A DNA stretch of 64,000 nt from Actinomadura harenae (GCF_003696215.1 NZ_RFFG01000045.1:1-64000), one strand, 5' to 3'. Numbered from the stretch's first letter, positions 16,232 through 25,638 are shown. Numbers and translations are program-made. Notes: generated by a model not told the origin, from the letters alone.

Positions 16232-17563
16232 TCACGGCTCCGTTCGGCGGCGGTCGGGTCGGCTCAGCAGGACGCCGCGCGGGACACCGGTCACGGTCTC
16301 GCCGCGCAGCCAGGTCGCCTGGACGACGCCGGTGAGCGTGCGGTCCGCGTAGGGCGTCACGGGGTGGCGGTGTTCGAGGTCGCCGGGGACGACCGTGAAG
16401 GACTCGTCGGGGGCGAACGCGACCAGGTCCGCGTCGTTGCCGACGGCGATGCGCCCCTTCCGGGACGTCAGCCCGGCCAGCGCGGACGGCCCCTCGGCCA
16501 TCCAGCGCACGACGTCGCGGAGCGAGTGGCCGCGCGCGCGGGCCGCCGTCCAGACGGCGGGCAGGCCGAGTTGCAGGGACGAGACGCCGCCCCACGCCGT
16601 CGCGAAGTCGCCGCGTTTCAGCTCGGGCGTGCAGGGCGAGTGGTCGGTGACGACGCAGCCGATGACGCCTTCGGCCAGGCCCGCCCAGAGGGCGTCGCGG
16701 TTGGCGGCGTCGCGGATGGGCGGGCAGCACTTGAACGCCGTGGCGTCCGGCGACGGGACGTCCGCCGCGCAGAGGGTGAGGTAGTGCGGGCAGGTCTCGG
16801 CGCTGATCGGGAGGCCGCGTTCCCGGGCCTCGGCCAGGGGTTCCAGGCAGTCGGCCGCCGACAGGTGCAGGATGTGCGCGCGGACGCCCGTCCGCTCGAC
16901 GAGGCCGATGACCCGCTCGACGGCGGACCGCTCGGCGGACGGCGGACGCGACGCCAGGAAGTCGGCGTACGCGCCCGACGACGGCTCGGCCAGCGCCGCC
17001 GGATCCTCGGCGTGGACGATGACCAGGCCGTCCAGCGCGGCGATCTCGCGGAACGCCTCGTCCATCCCGTCCGGGGTCAGCGGCGGGAACTCCGGGACGC
17101 CCGAGTCGGCCGTGAAGCACTTGAACCCGAACACCCCGGCCGCGTGCAGGGGGCGCAGCTCGGGGACGTTCCCGGGCACCGCGCCGCCCCAGAACCCGAC
17201 GTCCACGTGGACGGCCCCGGACGCCGCCGCGCGCTTCACCTTCAGCGCGGACGGGTCGACGACGGGCGGCAGGGAGTTGAGCGGCATGTCGACGAGCGTC
17301 GTGACGCCGCCGCGCGCGGCGGCGCGGGTCGCGGTCGCGAAGCCCTCCCACTCCGTCCGGCCTGGCTCGTTGACGTGGACGTGGGTGTCGACGAGGCCGG
17401 GGAGCAGGGCGAGGTCGCCGAGGTCGACCTCGGCTCCCGCGCGCAGCGGGGCCGCGTGGTCGGCCACGGCGGTGATCCGCCCGTCCCGGACGGCGACGGC
17501 GGCGGGCCGCTCCCCGTCCGGCAGGACGGCGCGGCGCGAGCGGATCACCAGGTCGTCGGGCAT
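16232..17563 (-). CDS. allB: Allantoinase
   Basis: A 443-residue amidohydrolase that opens allantoin to allantoate. Metal ligands are visible: His61 and His63 in GLVDTHVHVNEPGRTEWEG, the Lys expected to be carbamylated in FGFKCFTADSG, further His in ILHLSAA and the Asp in VTDHSPCTPELK. The start block DLVIRSRRAVLPDG is typical of AllB. It lies 31 bases after the glycerate kinase stop and one base before the allantoicase start, inside the ten-gene purine operon. Dihydropyrimidinase is the main alternative in this superfamily, but the motifs and context favour allantoinase. Confidence 0.95.
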   Translation of the reverse strand: MPDDLVIRSRRAVLPDGERPAAVAVRDGRITAVADHAAPLRAGAEVDLGDLALLPGLVDTHVHVNEPGRTEWEGFATATRAAARGGVTTLVDMPLNSLPPVVDPSALKVKRAAASGAVHVDVGFWGGAVPGNVPELRPLHAAGVFGFKCFTADSGVPEFPPLTPDGMDEAFREIAALDGLVIVHAEDPAALAEPSSGAYADFLASRPPSAERSAVERVIGLVERTGVRAHILHLSAADCLEPLAEARERGLPISAETCPHYLTLCAADVPSPDATAFKCCPPIRDAANRDALWAGLAEGVIGCVVTDHSPCTPELKRGDFATAWGGVSSLQLGLPAVWTAARARGHSLRDVVRWMAEGPSALAGLTSRKGRIAVGNDADLVAFAPDESFTVVPGDLEHRHPVTPYADRTLTGVVQATWLRGETVTGVPRGVLLSRPDRRRTEP

Positions 17564-17594
17564 GGTCGCCTCTCCCTCACTCGGTCGGCTCTCC

Positions 17595-18719
17595 TCACTC
17601 GGTCAGCCAGGACGGCGCTATGCGCTCGGCCGCGAGACGTTCCAGCAGCGGTCCCGCGGCCGCGACGCAGCGGGCGGGGTCGGGTTCGAGGTCGGTGAGC
17701 GCGAACGCGTCGCGGAGGCCGGCCTCGCGGAGCCGCGCGCCGGTCAGGGCGAGGCGTCCGGCGACGGCGATCGCGGGGACGCCCTGCCGGCCCGCGGCCC
17801 GCGCGACGCCGACCGGGGCCTTGCCGCGCAGGGACTGCGGGTCGAGTGAGCCCTCGCCCGTGACGACGAGCCGCGCGCCGCGCACCGCGTCCGCGAAGCC
17901 GAGCAGGTCGAGCAGGTACCCGATCCCCGGCCGGACGGACGCCCCGAGGAACGCCATCGCCCCGAACCCGACGCCTCCGGCCGCTCCCGCCCCCGCCCGC
18001 TCCGCGACGGAACCGCCGTCCCGCACGACGGACACGAGCCGCGCGAGGCCCTCCTCCAGCTCCCGGACCTGCGCGGCGGACGCGCCCTTCTGCGGCGCGA
18101 ACACCTCGGCCGCGCCGTCCGGGCCGAGCAGCGGGCTGTCGACGTCGCTCGCCACGACCACCTCGACGTCCGCGAGCCGGGACGGCGGCGACCCCGCGTC
18201 GACCGACGCCAGCCGTCGCAGCGCGGCCCCGCCCGGAGGCAGCTCGGCACCGTCCGCGTCCAGGAAGCGGACGCCCAGCGCGACGGCCATCCCCGCGCCG
18301 CCGTCGGTGCAGGCGGACCCGCCGAGGCCGAGGACGATCCGCCGCGCGCCGCCGCGCAGCGCCGCGTCGACCAGCTCGCCCGTCCCCCGGCTGGACGCGG
18401 TGAGCGGCGCGGGTGCGCCGCCGGGCAGCCGCCGCAGCCCGGACGCCTCGGCCAGTTCGACCACGGCGGTCGTCCCGCGCACCGCGTAGGACGCGTCGAC
18501 CGGCTCCCCGGTCGGCCCGCTCACCGTCGCCGCGACCCGGGAGAATCCGGACGCGACGGCGGCGTCGACGGTGCCGTCGCCGCCGTCCGCGACGGGCAGC
18601 TCCACGAGCGGGACGCCGGGACGGGCGCGCCGCAGCCCGGCCGCCACGCGCGCGGCGACCTCGGCCGCCGTCAGCGACCCCTTGAACTTGTCGGGCGCGA
18701 TCACCACATGGTTCCGCAT
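17595..18719 (-). CDS. glxK: Glycerate kinase
   Basis: A 374-residue GlxK-family glycerate 2-kinase: N-terminus VVIAPDKFKGSLTAAEVAARVAAGLR, then VADGGDGTVDA, LGLGGSACTDGGAGMAVALG and VVTGEGSLDPQSLRGKAPVGVA, all diagnostic of the family. It phosphorylates D-glycerate, the product of glyoxylate carboligase and tartronate semialdehyde reductase, so it connects glyoxylate derived from ureidoglycolate to central metabolism. The carboligase and reductase genes are not in the window. The ATG at 18719 is preceded by a GGGGGG stretch. It lies between the xanthine dehydrogenase and allantoinase genes on the same strand. Confidence 0.94.
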   Translation of the reverse strand: MRNHVVIAPDKFKGSLTAAEVAARVAAGLRRARPGVPLVELPVADGGDGTVDAAVASGFSRVAATVSGPTGEPVDASYAVRGTTAVVELAEASGLRRLPGGAPAPLTASSRGTGELVDAALRGGARRIVLGLGGSACTDGGAGMAVALGVRFLDADGAELPPGGAALRRLASVDAGSPPSRLADVEVVVASDVDSPLLGPDGAAEVFAPQKGASAAQVRELEEGLARLVSVVRDGGSVAERAGAGAAGGVGFGAMAFLGASVRPGIGYLLDLLGFADAVRGARLVVTGEGSLDPQSLRGKAPVGVARAAGRQGVPAIAVAGRLALTGARLREAGLRDAFALTDLEPDPARCVAAAGPLLERLAAERIAPSWLTE

Positions 18720-18739
18720 CGTCCCCCCTTCTCCCCTGG

Positions 18740-21115
18740 TCACGCCACGATGTGCTCCGGGCGGACCGGAACCCGGCCCAGCGCCCGGCCCGTGGCGTCG
18801 CGGATCGCCGCGACGATGGCGGGGGTGGACGACAGCGTCGGCGGCTCCCCCGCGCCGCGCAGCCCGTACGGCGCGGCGGGATCGGGGTTCTCGAGGATGT
18901 CGAGCCGCATCGGGGGCATGTCGAGGATCGTCGGGATCAGGTAGTCGGTGAACGACGGGTTCCGGACGACGCCGCCGGACACCACGATCTCCTCCATCAG
19001 CGCGAGGCCGAGGCCCTGCGCCGAGCCGCCGTGGATCTGCCCCTCCAGCGACAGCCGGTTGAGGATCTTCCCGACGTCCTGGACGGCGGCCATCTCGACC
19101 ACCTTGACCAGGCCGAGTTCGGTGTCGACGTCCACGACGGCGCGGTGCACGCACAGGGCGAGCTGCGTGTGCGAGTTCCCCTGGCCGGTGGCCGGGTCCA
19201 TCTTCTGCGTGGGCCGGTGGTGGTACTCGCGGGTCTCCTCGATGACCGCGTCCCCGAGGACCTCCTCCAGGGACGCCAGTTCCCCGGCCTCCCGCGACAC
19301 GACCGTCCCGCCGACCAGCGTCAGGTCGTGGTGGCCGAACCGCGCGGCCGCCCGCTCCAGCAGGACGCCCCGGACCGCCTCGCACGCGGTCTTCACCGCG
19401 CCGCCCGTCATGTACGACTGCCGGGACGCCGACGACGACCCGGCGTCCCCGACGGTGGTGTCGGCGGGCGCGAGCGTCACCCGGCGGACGCCCAGTTCCG
19501 TCCGCGCGATCTGCGCCTCCAGAGTGACCAGGCCCTGCCCGACCTCGGCGGCGGCGGTGTGGACGAGCGCGGTCGCCTCGCCGCCGATCACCTCCAGCCG
19601 GACGCGCGCGGTCGACAGGTCGTCGAAGCCCTCGGAGAAGCAGATGTTCTTGATGCCGACGCCGTACCCGACGCCGCGGACGACGCCCTCGCCGTGCGTG
19701 GTCTGGGAGACGCCGCCCGGCAGGTTCCGGAGGTCGGAGGCGTCCGCCGCGGGCGGCATCGGGATCGCCTCCAGGCGGGTCAGCATCTCGGCGAGGGGCG
19801 CGGGCGCGTCGATGACCTGCCCGGTCGCCAGCCTGGAGCCCTGGGAGACGGCGTTGCGGCGCCGGACCTCCAGTGGCGACAGCCCGCAGGCCGCGGCGAC
19901 CTTGTCCATCATCGCCTCGTAGGCGAAGCACGCCTGCACCGCGCCGAACCCGCGCATCGCACCGCACGGCGGGTTGTTCGTGTAGACACCGTAGGCGTCG
20001 ATGCGGATGTTCGGGATCTCGTACGGCCCGACGCCCAGCGACGCCGCGTTGCCCGTGACGTTCAGCGTGGACGAGGTGTACGCGCCGCCGTCCAGGACGA
20101 TCTCGACGTCCGCGTAGACGAGCCCGCCGTCCGCCGTGGCCCCGTACTCGTAGCGCATCGACGCGGGATGCCGGTGGACGTGCCCGAAGAACGACTCGTG
20201 CCGGTTGTAGGACATCTTCACCGGCCTGCCGGTGTGCAGCGCCAACATGCCCGCGTGGATCTGCATGGACAGGTCCTCGCGTCCGCCGAACGCGCCGCCG
20301 ACGCCCGCGAGGGTCATGTGGATCTCGTCCTCGGCGAGGCCGAGGCACGGCGCGATCTGCTTGAGGTCGTTGTGCATCCACTGCGTCGACACGTACAGGT
20401 CGAGCCCGCCGTCCTCGGACGGCATCGCCAGGCCGGACTCGGGGCCGAGGAACGCCTGGTCCTGGATGCCGACCTCGAAGTCGCCGGAGACGACGACCTC
20501 GGCCCGCGCGCGGGCCGCGTCCACGTCCCCGACGCGGACGGGCTGGTACCGGGTGATCCCGCCGAGCGGCTGGACGCGGAGCCCCTCCGGGTCCGCGATC
20601 ACCGCCCGCGCGTCCGTGATCGGCTCCAGCACCTCGAACCCGACCGCGATCCGCTTCAGCGCCCGCCGCGCCGTCTCCGGATGGTCGGCGGCGACGAGCG
20701 CGATCGGCTCGCCCTCGTGCCGGACCTGGTCGATGGCGAGAACCGGCTGGTCCCCGGTGCCGTCGATGCCGAAGAACCTGCTGCCTGGGACGTCCTCGTG
20801 GGTGAGGACGGCCCGGACGCCCGGCAGCGCCAGCGCGGGCCCGACGTCGAGCGCCACGATCCGGGCGCGCGGGTGCGGGCTGCGGAGCGTCGCGCCCCAC
20901 AGCATCCCGTCGATCCACAGGTCGGACGCGTAGGCGAACTCGCCCGCGACCTTGAGCGTGCCGTCCGGGCGCGGCGGGCTGTCTCCCACGCCTCCGTGGC
21001 CGTGCGCCGCCACGTGCCCCGGCGACCTGACCGGCGTCCTCCCCGGCGTCCTGACCGGTGTTCCGCCCGGCGTCCTGACCGGTGTTCCGCCCGGCGTCCT
21101 GACCGGTGTCGCCAT
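18740..21115 (-). CDS. xdhB: Xanthine dehydrogenase, molybdopterin-binding subunit
   Basis: A 791-residue subunit holding the molybdenum cofactor site. Seen: GGAFGGREDLSMQIHAGMLALHTGRPVK, the GAMRGFGAVQACFAYEAMMD block, GQGLVTLEAQIA and near the C-terminus GLRGAGEPPTLSSTPAIVAAI, whose Glu is the catalytic base of xanthine dehydrogenases. Together with the FAD and 2Fe-2S subunits encoded upstream it oxidises hypoxanthine and xanthine to urate. The N-terminus carries a repeated TPVRTPGG sequence from a 24-bp tandem repeat, which is not part of the fold; a start inside or after the repeat cannot be excluded. The ATG at 21115 is two bases after the deaminase stop. Confidence 0.93.
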   Translation of the reverse strand: MATPVRTPGGTPVRTPGGTPVRTPGRTPVRSPGHVAAHGHGGVGDSPPRPDGTLKVAGEFAYASDLWIDGMLWGATLRSPHPRARIVALDVGPALALPGVRAVLTHEDVPGSRFFGIDGTGDQPVLAIDQVRHEGEPIALVAADHPETARRALKRIAVGFEVLEPITDARAVIADPEGLRVQPLGGITRYQPVRVGDVDAARARAEVVVSGDFEVGIQDQAFLGPESGLAMPSEDGGLDLYVSTQWMHNDLKQIAPCLGLAEDEIHMTLAGVGGAFGGREDLSMQIHAGMLALHTGRPVKMSYNRHESFFGHVHRHPASMRYEYGATADGGLVYADVEIVLDGGAYTSSTLNVTGNAASLGVGPYEIPNIRIDAYGVYTNNPPCGAMRGFGAVQACFAYEAMMDKVAAACGLSPLEVRRRNAVSQGSRLATGQVIDAPAPLAEMLTRLEAIPMPPAADASDLRNLPGGVSQTTHGEGVVRGVGYGVGIKNICFSEGFDDLSTARVRLEVIGGEATALVHTAAAEVGQGLVTLEAQIARTELGVRRVTLAPADTTVGDAGSSSASRQSYMTGGAVKTACEAVRGVLLERAAARFGHHDLTLVGGTVVSREAGELASLEEVLGDAVIEETREYHHRPTQKMDPATGQGNSHTQLALCVHRAVVDVDTELGLVKVVEMAAVQDVGKILNRLSLEGQIHGGSAQGLGLALMEEIVVSGGVVRNPSFTDYLIPTILDMPPMRLDILENPDPAAPYGLRGAGEPPTLSSTPAIVAAIRDATGRALGRVPVRPEHIVA
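21023..21110 (-). repeat. 24-bp tandem repeat, about 3.7 copies, in the 5' end of xdhB
   Basis: Units at 21047-21070 and 21071-21094 are identical; 21095-21110 is a partial copy; 21023-21046 is a diverged copy. On the coding strand each unit encodes GGTPVRTP. The repeat keeps the frame. Confidence 0.93.
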
Positions 21116-21117
21116 GG

Positions 21118-22482
21118 CTACAGCACCTCCTCGGCGAGCGTCATGAGGCGGCGGTGCGCGGCGGCGCCGCGGCGTCCGGCCTCGTCCTGCGGGACGGAGA
21201 CGAGCGTGTCGGCGCGGACGACCGTCCGGCCGCCGACGAGCAGGCGTTCCAGGGGCGGCGTCCCGCCGTAGGCGAGCGCGACCACGGGGTCGTCGACCGC
21301 CGTGTGGAAGCCGTCGACCCGCCAGAGCGCGATGTCGGCGAGCTTGCCGGGTTCCAGCGACCCGATCTCGTCCTCGCGGCCCAGGCAGCGCGCGCCGCCG
21401 AGCGTCGCCATCTCCAGCGCCCGGCGGGCGGTCAGCGCGGTGGGGCCGTGCACCGCGCGCTGCATGTACATGGCCTGCCGGATCTCCCCGGCGAGCGGCA
21501 CCATCTCGGCGGACGCGGCGCCGTCCACGCCGAGCCCGACCGGCACGCCCGCCTCCAGCAGCGCGGACACCCGGGCGATGCCCGCGCCGAGCCGCGCGTT
21601 GGACGACGGGCAGTGCGCGATGCCCGTCCCGGTCTCCGCGAACCGCTTGATGTCGGCGTCCTGGAGGTGGACGCAGTGGGCGAGCCACACGTCCGGGCCG
21701 AGCCAGCCGATCGAGTCCATGTACTCGGTCGGGGTCATGCCGAACTGCTCGCGGGTGTGCTCCTCCTCGTCCAGGGTCTCGGCGAGGTGGGTGTGCAGGC
21801 GGACGCCCTTGGCGCGCGCGAGGTCCGCCGACCGGACGAGCAGGTCCCGGCTGACCGAGAACGGCGAGCAGGGCGCGACGGCGATCCGCAGCATCGAGCC
21901 GGGAGACGCGTCGTGGTACCGGTCGATCGCGGCCTCGGTCTCGCTCAGGATCGTGTCGATGTCCTCGACCACCGAGTCCGGCGGGAGGCCGCCCTGGGAG
22001 CGGCCCCGGTCCATCGAGCCCCGGCACGGGTGGAACCGGATCCCGAGCTCCCGCGCTGCCTCGATCTCGGCGGCGAACAGGTCGCCGCGTCCCCTGGGGA
22101 AGATGTAGTGGTGGTCGGTGGACGTCGTGCAGCCCGACCGCGCGAGCCAGCCGAGCCCGGCGGACGCCGCGCCCGCGACGACCTCGGCGTCCATCATCGA
22201 CCACACCCGGTAGGACGCCACGAGCCACTCGAACAGCGTGTGGTCGGGGGACACGCCCTGCGACGCCCACTGGTACAGGTGGTGGTGGGTGTTGACCAGG
22301 CCGGGCGTGACGAGGCATCCGGATCCGTCGATCCGCTCGGCATGGTCGAGGGCCGGCGCGGGGCCGGGACCGACGGCGGTGATCCGGTCGCCCTCGATCA
22401 CGACGTGGCCGCCGGGGTGCTCGTCCCCGGTGACGGTCACGACGTGCGCGTTCTCGATGACGATCACTGGGCGGGTGATCAT
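21118..22482 (-). CDS. 8-oxoguanine deaminase-like amidohydrolase
   Basis: A 454-residue metal-dependent deaminase of the AtzA/TrzN/8-oxoguanine deaminase group. Metal ligands: His66 and His68 in NTHHHLYQ, a His in VRLHTHLAETLDEEE, a His in WLAHCVHL and an Asp in GLGVDGAASAE. The adjoining HCPSSNARLGAGIA and the NTHHHLYQWASQG block match proteins annotated as 8-oxoguanine deaminase, which convert 8-oxoguanine to urate, so it would feed the same pathway. Guanine deaminase is an alternative. ATG at 22482 overlaps the stop of the 2Fe-2S subunit (ATGA). Confidence 0.85.
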   Translation of the reverse strand: MITRPVIVIENAHVVTVTGDEHPGGHVVIEGDRITAVGPGPAPALDHAERIDGSGCLVTPGLVNTHHHLYQWASQGVSPDHTLFEWLVASYRVWSMMDAEVVAGAASAGLGWLARSGCTTSTDHHYIFPRGRGDLFAAEIEAARELGIRFHPCRGSMDRGRSQGGLPPDSVVEDIDTILSETEAAIDRYHDASPGSMLRIAVAPCSPFSVSRDLLVRSADLARAKGVRLHTHLAETLDEEEHTREQFGMTPTEYMDSIGWLGPDVWLAHCVHLQDADIKRFAETGTGIAHCPSSNARLGAGIARVSALLEAGVPVGLGVDGAASAEMVPLAGEIRQAMYMQRAVHGPTALTARRALEMATLGGARCLGREDEIGSLEPGKLADIALWRVDGFHTAVDDPVVALAYGGTPPLERLLVGGRTVVRADTLVSVPQDEAGRRGAAAHRRLMTLAEEVL

Positions 22483-22955
22483 TCGGCACCGGCCTTCCGG
22501 CGCGCGGCCAGCCGCACCGCGTCCAGGATCTTCTCGTAGCCGGTGCAGCGGCACAGGTTCCCCGCGAGCGCCTCGCGGATCTCCGCGTCGGACGGCTCGG
22601 GCACCCGTTCGAGCAGGTCGTGCGACTGGACGATCAGGCCGGGCGTGCAGAACCCGCACTGCACGGCGCCCGCCTCCAGGAACGCCCGCTGGACGGGGTC
22701 CAGCCCGTCCCGGTCCGGCGCGAGGCCCTCGACCGTGCGGACGTCGCGGCCCTCGGCCTGCCCGGCGGCGACCAGGCACGAGCACACCGGGACGCCGTCC
22801 AGGTACACCGTGCAGGAACCGCATTCGCCCTGCTCACAGGCGTTCTTCGAGCCCGGCAGGCCCATCCGCTCCCGCAGGACGTACAGCAGGGACTCGCCCT
22901 CCCACACGTCGTCCACGGTCCTGGTCGCGCCGTTGACGATGACGTTCACCCTCAT
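22479..22955 (-). CDS. xdhC: Xanthine dehydrogenase, 2Fe-2S subunit
   Basis: A 158-residue electron-transfer subunit with two [2Fe-2S] clusters. The plant-type ferredoxin cluster uses Cys40, Cys45, Cys48 and Cys58 or Cys60 (CEQGECGSC, CSC); the second, helical domain uses Cys100, Cys103, Cys135 and Cys137 (CGFCTPG, NLCRCTGY). It passes electrons from the molybdenum site to FAD. It overlaps the FAD subunit stop by one base (TGATG) and the deaminase start by four bases, so all three are translationally linked. Confidence 0.95.
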   Translation of the reverse strand: MRVNVIVNGATRTVDDVWEGESLLYVLRERMGLPGSKNACEQGECGSCTVYLDGVPVCSCLVAAGQAEGRDVRTVEGLAPDRDGLDPVQRAFLEAGAVQCGFCTPGLIVQSHDLLERVPEPSDAEIREALAGNLCRCTGYEKILDAVRLAARRKAGAE

Positions 22956-23830
22956 CAGGACGCCTCCTCCCTGGTCGCGCGATGGTCGTTCCAGGCCCAG
23001 GCCAGCGTGCGGCGGGCCAGGACCGCCAGGGCGTGCCTGCGGTAGTCGGCGGTGCCGCGCACGTCGTCGATCGGCGCGGCCGCCTCCCGGACGAGCTCCC
23101 CGAACCGCCGGGCGACCGGGTCCGGCAGCGGGCCGCGCCCGTCCCAGTCGAGTTCGCCGGAGAGGTACTCCTCGGCGGCCGTCGCGCGGCGCGGCGTCGG
23201 CGCCGCCGACCCGACGCCCGTCCCGACCCGGCGCTCACCCGGGTGCAGGGCGATCGCGAACGAGCAGACCGCGATGACCATGGCGTTCCGGGTGCCGATC
23301 TTCGAGAAGTACTGCGGCCCGGACGCGGGGGCGGTCCGGATCGCGCGGATCAGCTCGTCCGGCTCCAGCGCGTTCCGCTTCACGCCCAGGTAGAACTCGG
23401 CGGCCGGGATCAGCCGCGTTCCGCGCGCGGACGACTCGGCCTCGACGACCGCGTCCGAGGCGAGCAGCGGCGGGTGGCAGTCCCCGGCGGGCGAGGCCGC
23501 GCCGAGGTTCCCGCCGGCCGTGCCCCGGTTGCGGATCTGCGGCGACCCGACCGTCCGGGCCGCCTGGGCGAGGCCGGGCAGCCGGTCCCCCAGGTCGGCG
23601 ATCAGCCGGGCGTACGGGACGCCCGCGCCGACGCGGAGCGTGCCGTCCTCCAGGGTCTCGTGCTCCGTCAGCTCCGGGACGGAGGTGAGGTCGAGCAGCG
23701 CCTCCGGGCGGCGCGCGTCGAAGTTGATCTCGACCATGACGTCCGTGCCGCCCTGGATCGGCGTCGCACCGGGGTGCGCGGCCTTGGCGGCGAGGGCGTC
23801 AGCCCAGGTCAGAGGCCGTAGGAAGTCCAT
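22955..23830 (-). CDS. xdhA: Xanthine dehydrogenase, FAD-binding subunit
   Basis: A 291-residue protein of the CO-dehydrogenase medium-subunit family. FAD motifs: HPGATPIQGGTDVMVEINF near the N-terminus and TVGSPQIRNRGTAGGNLGAASPAGD in the middle, followed by the FYLGVKRNALEPDELI and GTRNAMVIAVCSFAIAL blocks of the C-terminal domain. It holds the FAD where NAD+ is reduced. It lies 12 bases after the urate oxidase stop and overlaps the 2Fe-2S subunit by one base. Confidence 0.94.
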   Translation of the reverse strand: MDFLRPLTWADALAAKAAHPGATPIQGGTDVMVEINFDARRPEALLDLTSVPELTEHETLEDGTLRVGAGVPYARLIADLGDRLPGLAQAARTVGSPQIRNRGTAGGNLGAASPAGDCHPPLLASDAVVEAESSARGTRLIPAAEFYLGVKRNALEPDELIRAIRTAPASGPQYFSKIGTRNAMVIAVCSFAIALHPGERRVGTGVGSAAPTPRRATAAEEYLSGELDWDGRGPLPDPVARRFGELVREAAAPIDDVRGTADYRRHALAVLARRTLAWAWNDHRATREEAS

Positions 23831-23842
23831 GTTTCCAGACTC

Positions 23843-24730
23843 TCACTTCCAGGCCGAGGTGGAACCCGGCGCGACGTCGTCCATGACCGTCCCCTCGATC
23901 AGGCCGTACGGGCGGTCGGCGGCGAAGAAGACCTCGTTGGGATTGTCGAGCCCGAACGGGGACAGGTCGACGGCGAAGTGGTGCTTGTTCGGCATCACCA
24001 GCCGCACCTCGCAGAGCTCCGGGCCGTCCGTCAGGACGCGACGTCCCATCGCGTACAGCGTCTGCTGGAGGGACAGGGAGTGCGTCCCGGCAAACGCGTC
24101 CAGCAGACCCTTCCGGGCCCGCGTGTACGAGGCCGCCCAGTCCGAGCCGACCGTCCGGTGCCTCCACCGGGCGGTCACGGCCGTCGCGAGGATCCGGTCG
24201 TCGGTCTCGGCGAGGGTCGTGTACGCGTCCTTGATGAAGCCGTGGAACTCGCTGCCCGTGGAGTTCAGGACGACCAGGTCCTTCAGGCCCGAGACCACCG
24301 ACTCCTCCCCGCCGGTGCCGTCACTGTGGACGAGGCAGGTCCGCGTCTCCGCGCCGCCGCGGACGAACGAATGCCGTTCGCCCGGCGGACCGTCCTCGAC
24401 CGGGACGCGGTCCCAGGCGTACTCCTCGATCTCGACGCGCGCGTGGTGGATCGTCGGTTGCGAGTCGACGAAATGCCGCGCGAGCAGCAGCGCGAAGTCC
24501 TCGATCTCCCCGATGCCGTGCTTCCGGGCAAAGGCGAACACCGTGTTCTTCTGCGCGTCCGTGGTGAGCACCGCGGCGTTGTCGCCGGACAGGTGGACGT
24601 CCTCCATGTCCCCGGAGAGGGAGACGCCGACGTTCAGGTCCTTGATGTGGTGGAGGCCGCCGTCCCTGGTGACCCGGACGACGCGCGTCTCCGCCTTCCC
24701 GTAACGGTTGGGGCCGAGAACGATGGCCAT
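23843..24730 (-). CDS. uox: Urate oxidase (uricase)
   Basis: A 295-residue cofactor-free uricase converting urate to 5-hydroxyisourate. The catalytic pair is present: Lys12 (RYGKAETRV) and Thr57 (AVLTTDAQKNTVFAFA), with the His in MPNKHHFAVDLSPFG; the two T-fold repeats cover the whole length. The next two genes upstream encode the enzymes for the following steps (HIU hydrolase and OHCU decarboxylase), three bases away, so the urate-to-allantoin module is complete. ATG start at 24730. Confidence 0.97.
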   Translation of the reverse strand: MAIVLGPNRYGKAETRVVRVTRDGGLHHIKDLNVGVSLSGDMEDVHLSGDNAAVLTTDAQKNTVFAFARKHGIGEIEDFALLLARHFVDSQPTIHHARVEIEEYAWDRVPVEDGPPGERHSFVRGGAETRTCLVHSDGTGGEESVVSGLKDLVVLNSTGSEFHGFIKDAYTTLAETDDRILATAVTARWRHRTVGSDWAASYTRARKGLLDAFAGTHSLSLQQTLYAMGRRVLTDGPELCEVRLVMPNKHHFAVDLSPFGLDNPNEVFFAADRPYGLIEGTVMDDVAPGSTSAWK

Positions 24731-24733
24731 CGG

Positions 24734-25048
24734 CTAGCTCCCTCGGTAGGTCGAGTACGCGTACGGGCTCAGCAGCAGTGGCACGTGAAAGTGCCGTCCG
24801 GGGTCGTCGACCACGAACGCCACGGCGACCTCGGGATAGAAGTCGGACAGCCCTTCCGTGTCGAAGACCAGCCGGTACGTCCCGGCGGCGATCTCCGCAC
24901 CGCCCCAGTCGCGGATCCGTCCGTCGGCGTCCGTGCGGGCCTCGGCGATCTTCCGGTAGGCGCCGTCCTCGCGGCGTTCCAGCCGGACGGCGACGCCGTC
25001 GGCGGGACGGCCCCTCGCTGCGTCCAGCACGTGTGTGGAGAGCGACAT
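24734..25048 (-). CDS. uraH: 5-Hydroxyisourate hydrolase
   Basis: A 104-residue transthyretin-like protein. The N-terminal LSTHVLDAARGRPADGVAV (His6), the RHFHVPLLLSPYAYSTY segment and the C-terminal YRGS tetrapeptide are the family signatures; the YRGS end distinguishes the enzyme from transthyretin. It hydrolyses 5-hydroxyisourate to OHCU in the cytoplasm. It begins right after the OHCU decarboxylase stop with no gap. Confidence 0.97.
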   Translation of the reverse strand: MSLSTHVLDAARGRPADGVAVRLERREDGAYRKIAEARTDADGRIRDWGGAEIAAGTYRLVFDTEGLSDFYPEVAVAFVVDDPGRHFHVPLLLSPYAYSTYRGS

Positions 25049-25546
25049 TCAGGCCCCTCCGATCAGCTTGGCCAACCGCAGCGCGGTGATCGCGGCCAGC
25101 TCGGACCGGACGGCCGCGACCTCCGTCCCGTCGTCGTTCCCCCGGCGAACGCGCAGGTCAGCGAGGATCTCCTCAGCGGTCTTCCCGGTCGCGCAGATCA
25201 GGAACACATGCCCGAACCGCTCCTCGTAGGCGCGGTTGCCCTCGACCAGAGCCGCCTGCACGGCATCCCCACCGCCCGCCGCCCCGGCCTGCTCCCCCCG
25301 AGACCACCGCGCCTCACGCTCCCCACCCGCCACCCGCTCCCCGATGCGCGGATGCGCGGCGAGCGCCTCGAGGACGTCCGTCCAGTCAAGATCTTGGAGG
25401 GCCTTCCCGGACGCCTCGGCCAGCGCGGCAAGGCTCGCGTAGGGCCGCCCGCCCGCGACCTCGACGGCCCACCGCCGCGAGGCACAGCACGTCAGCAACT
25501 CGGCCTCGGCCACCATCGTCGGCAGCGCGTTCAGGCGGTCCAGCAC
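25049..25546 (-). CDS. uraD: 2-Oxo-4-hydroxy-4-carboxy-5-ureidoimidazoline (OHCU) decarboxylase
   Basis: A 165-residue all-helical enzyme giving S-allantoin. Catalytic His65 is in LAAHPRIGE, and the second signature EERFGHVFLICATGKTAEEIL is intact. The start is GTG at 25546. It is the first gene of the ten-gene minus-strand purine operon, divergent from the PucR gene; the 153-base gap should carry the operon promoter and PucR sites. Confidence 0.94.
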   Translation of the reverse strand: MLDRLNALPTMVAEAELLTCCASRRWAVEVAGGRPYASLAALAEASGKALQDLDWTDVLEALAAHPRIGERVAGGEREARWSRGEQAGAAGGGDAVQAALVEGNRAYEERFGHVFLICATGKTAEEILADLRVRRGNDDGTEVAAVRSELAAITALRLAKLIGGA

Positions 25547-25638
25547 TCGGCCCCCTCGGGTGGATCACCTCGAGTACACACAGCCGCGCCCCGCCCGGTC
25601 GAGGCACAGGACGTCCGAAGTCCACCCGAACCCACCGA

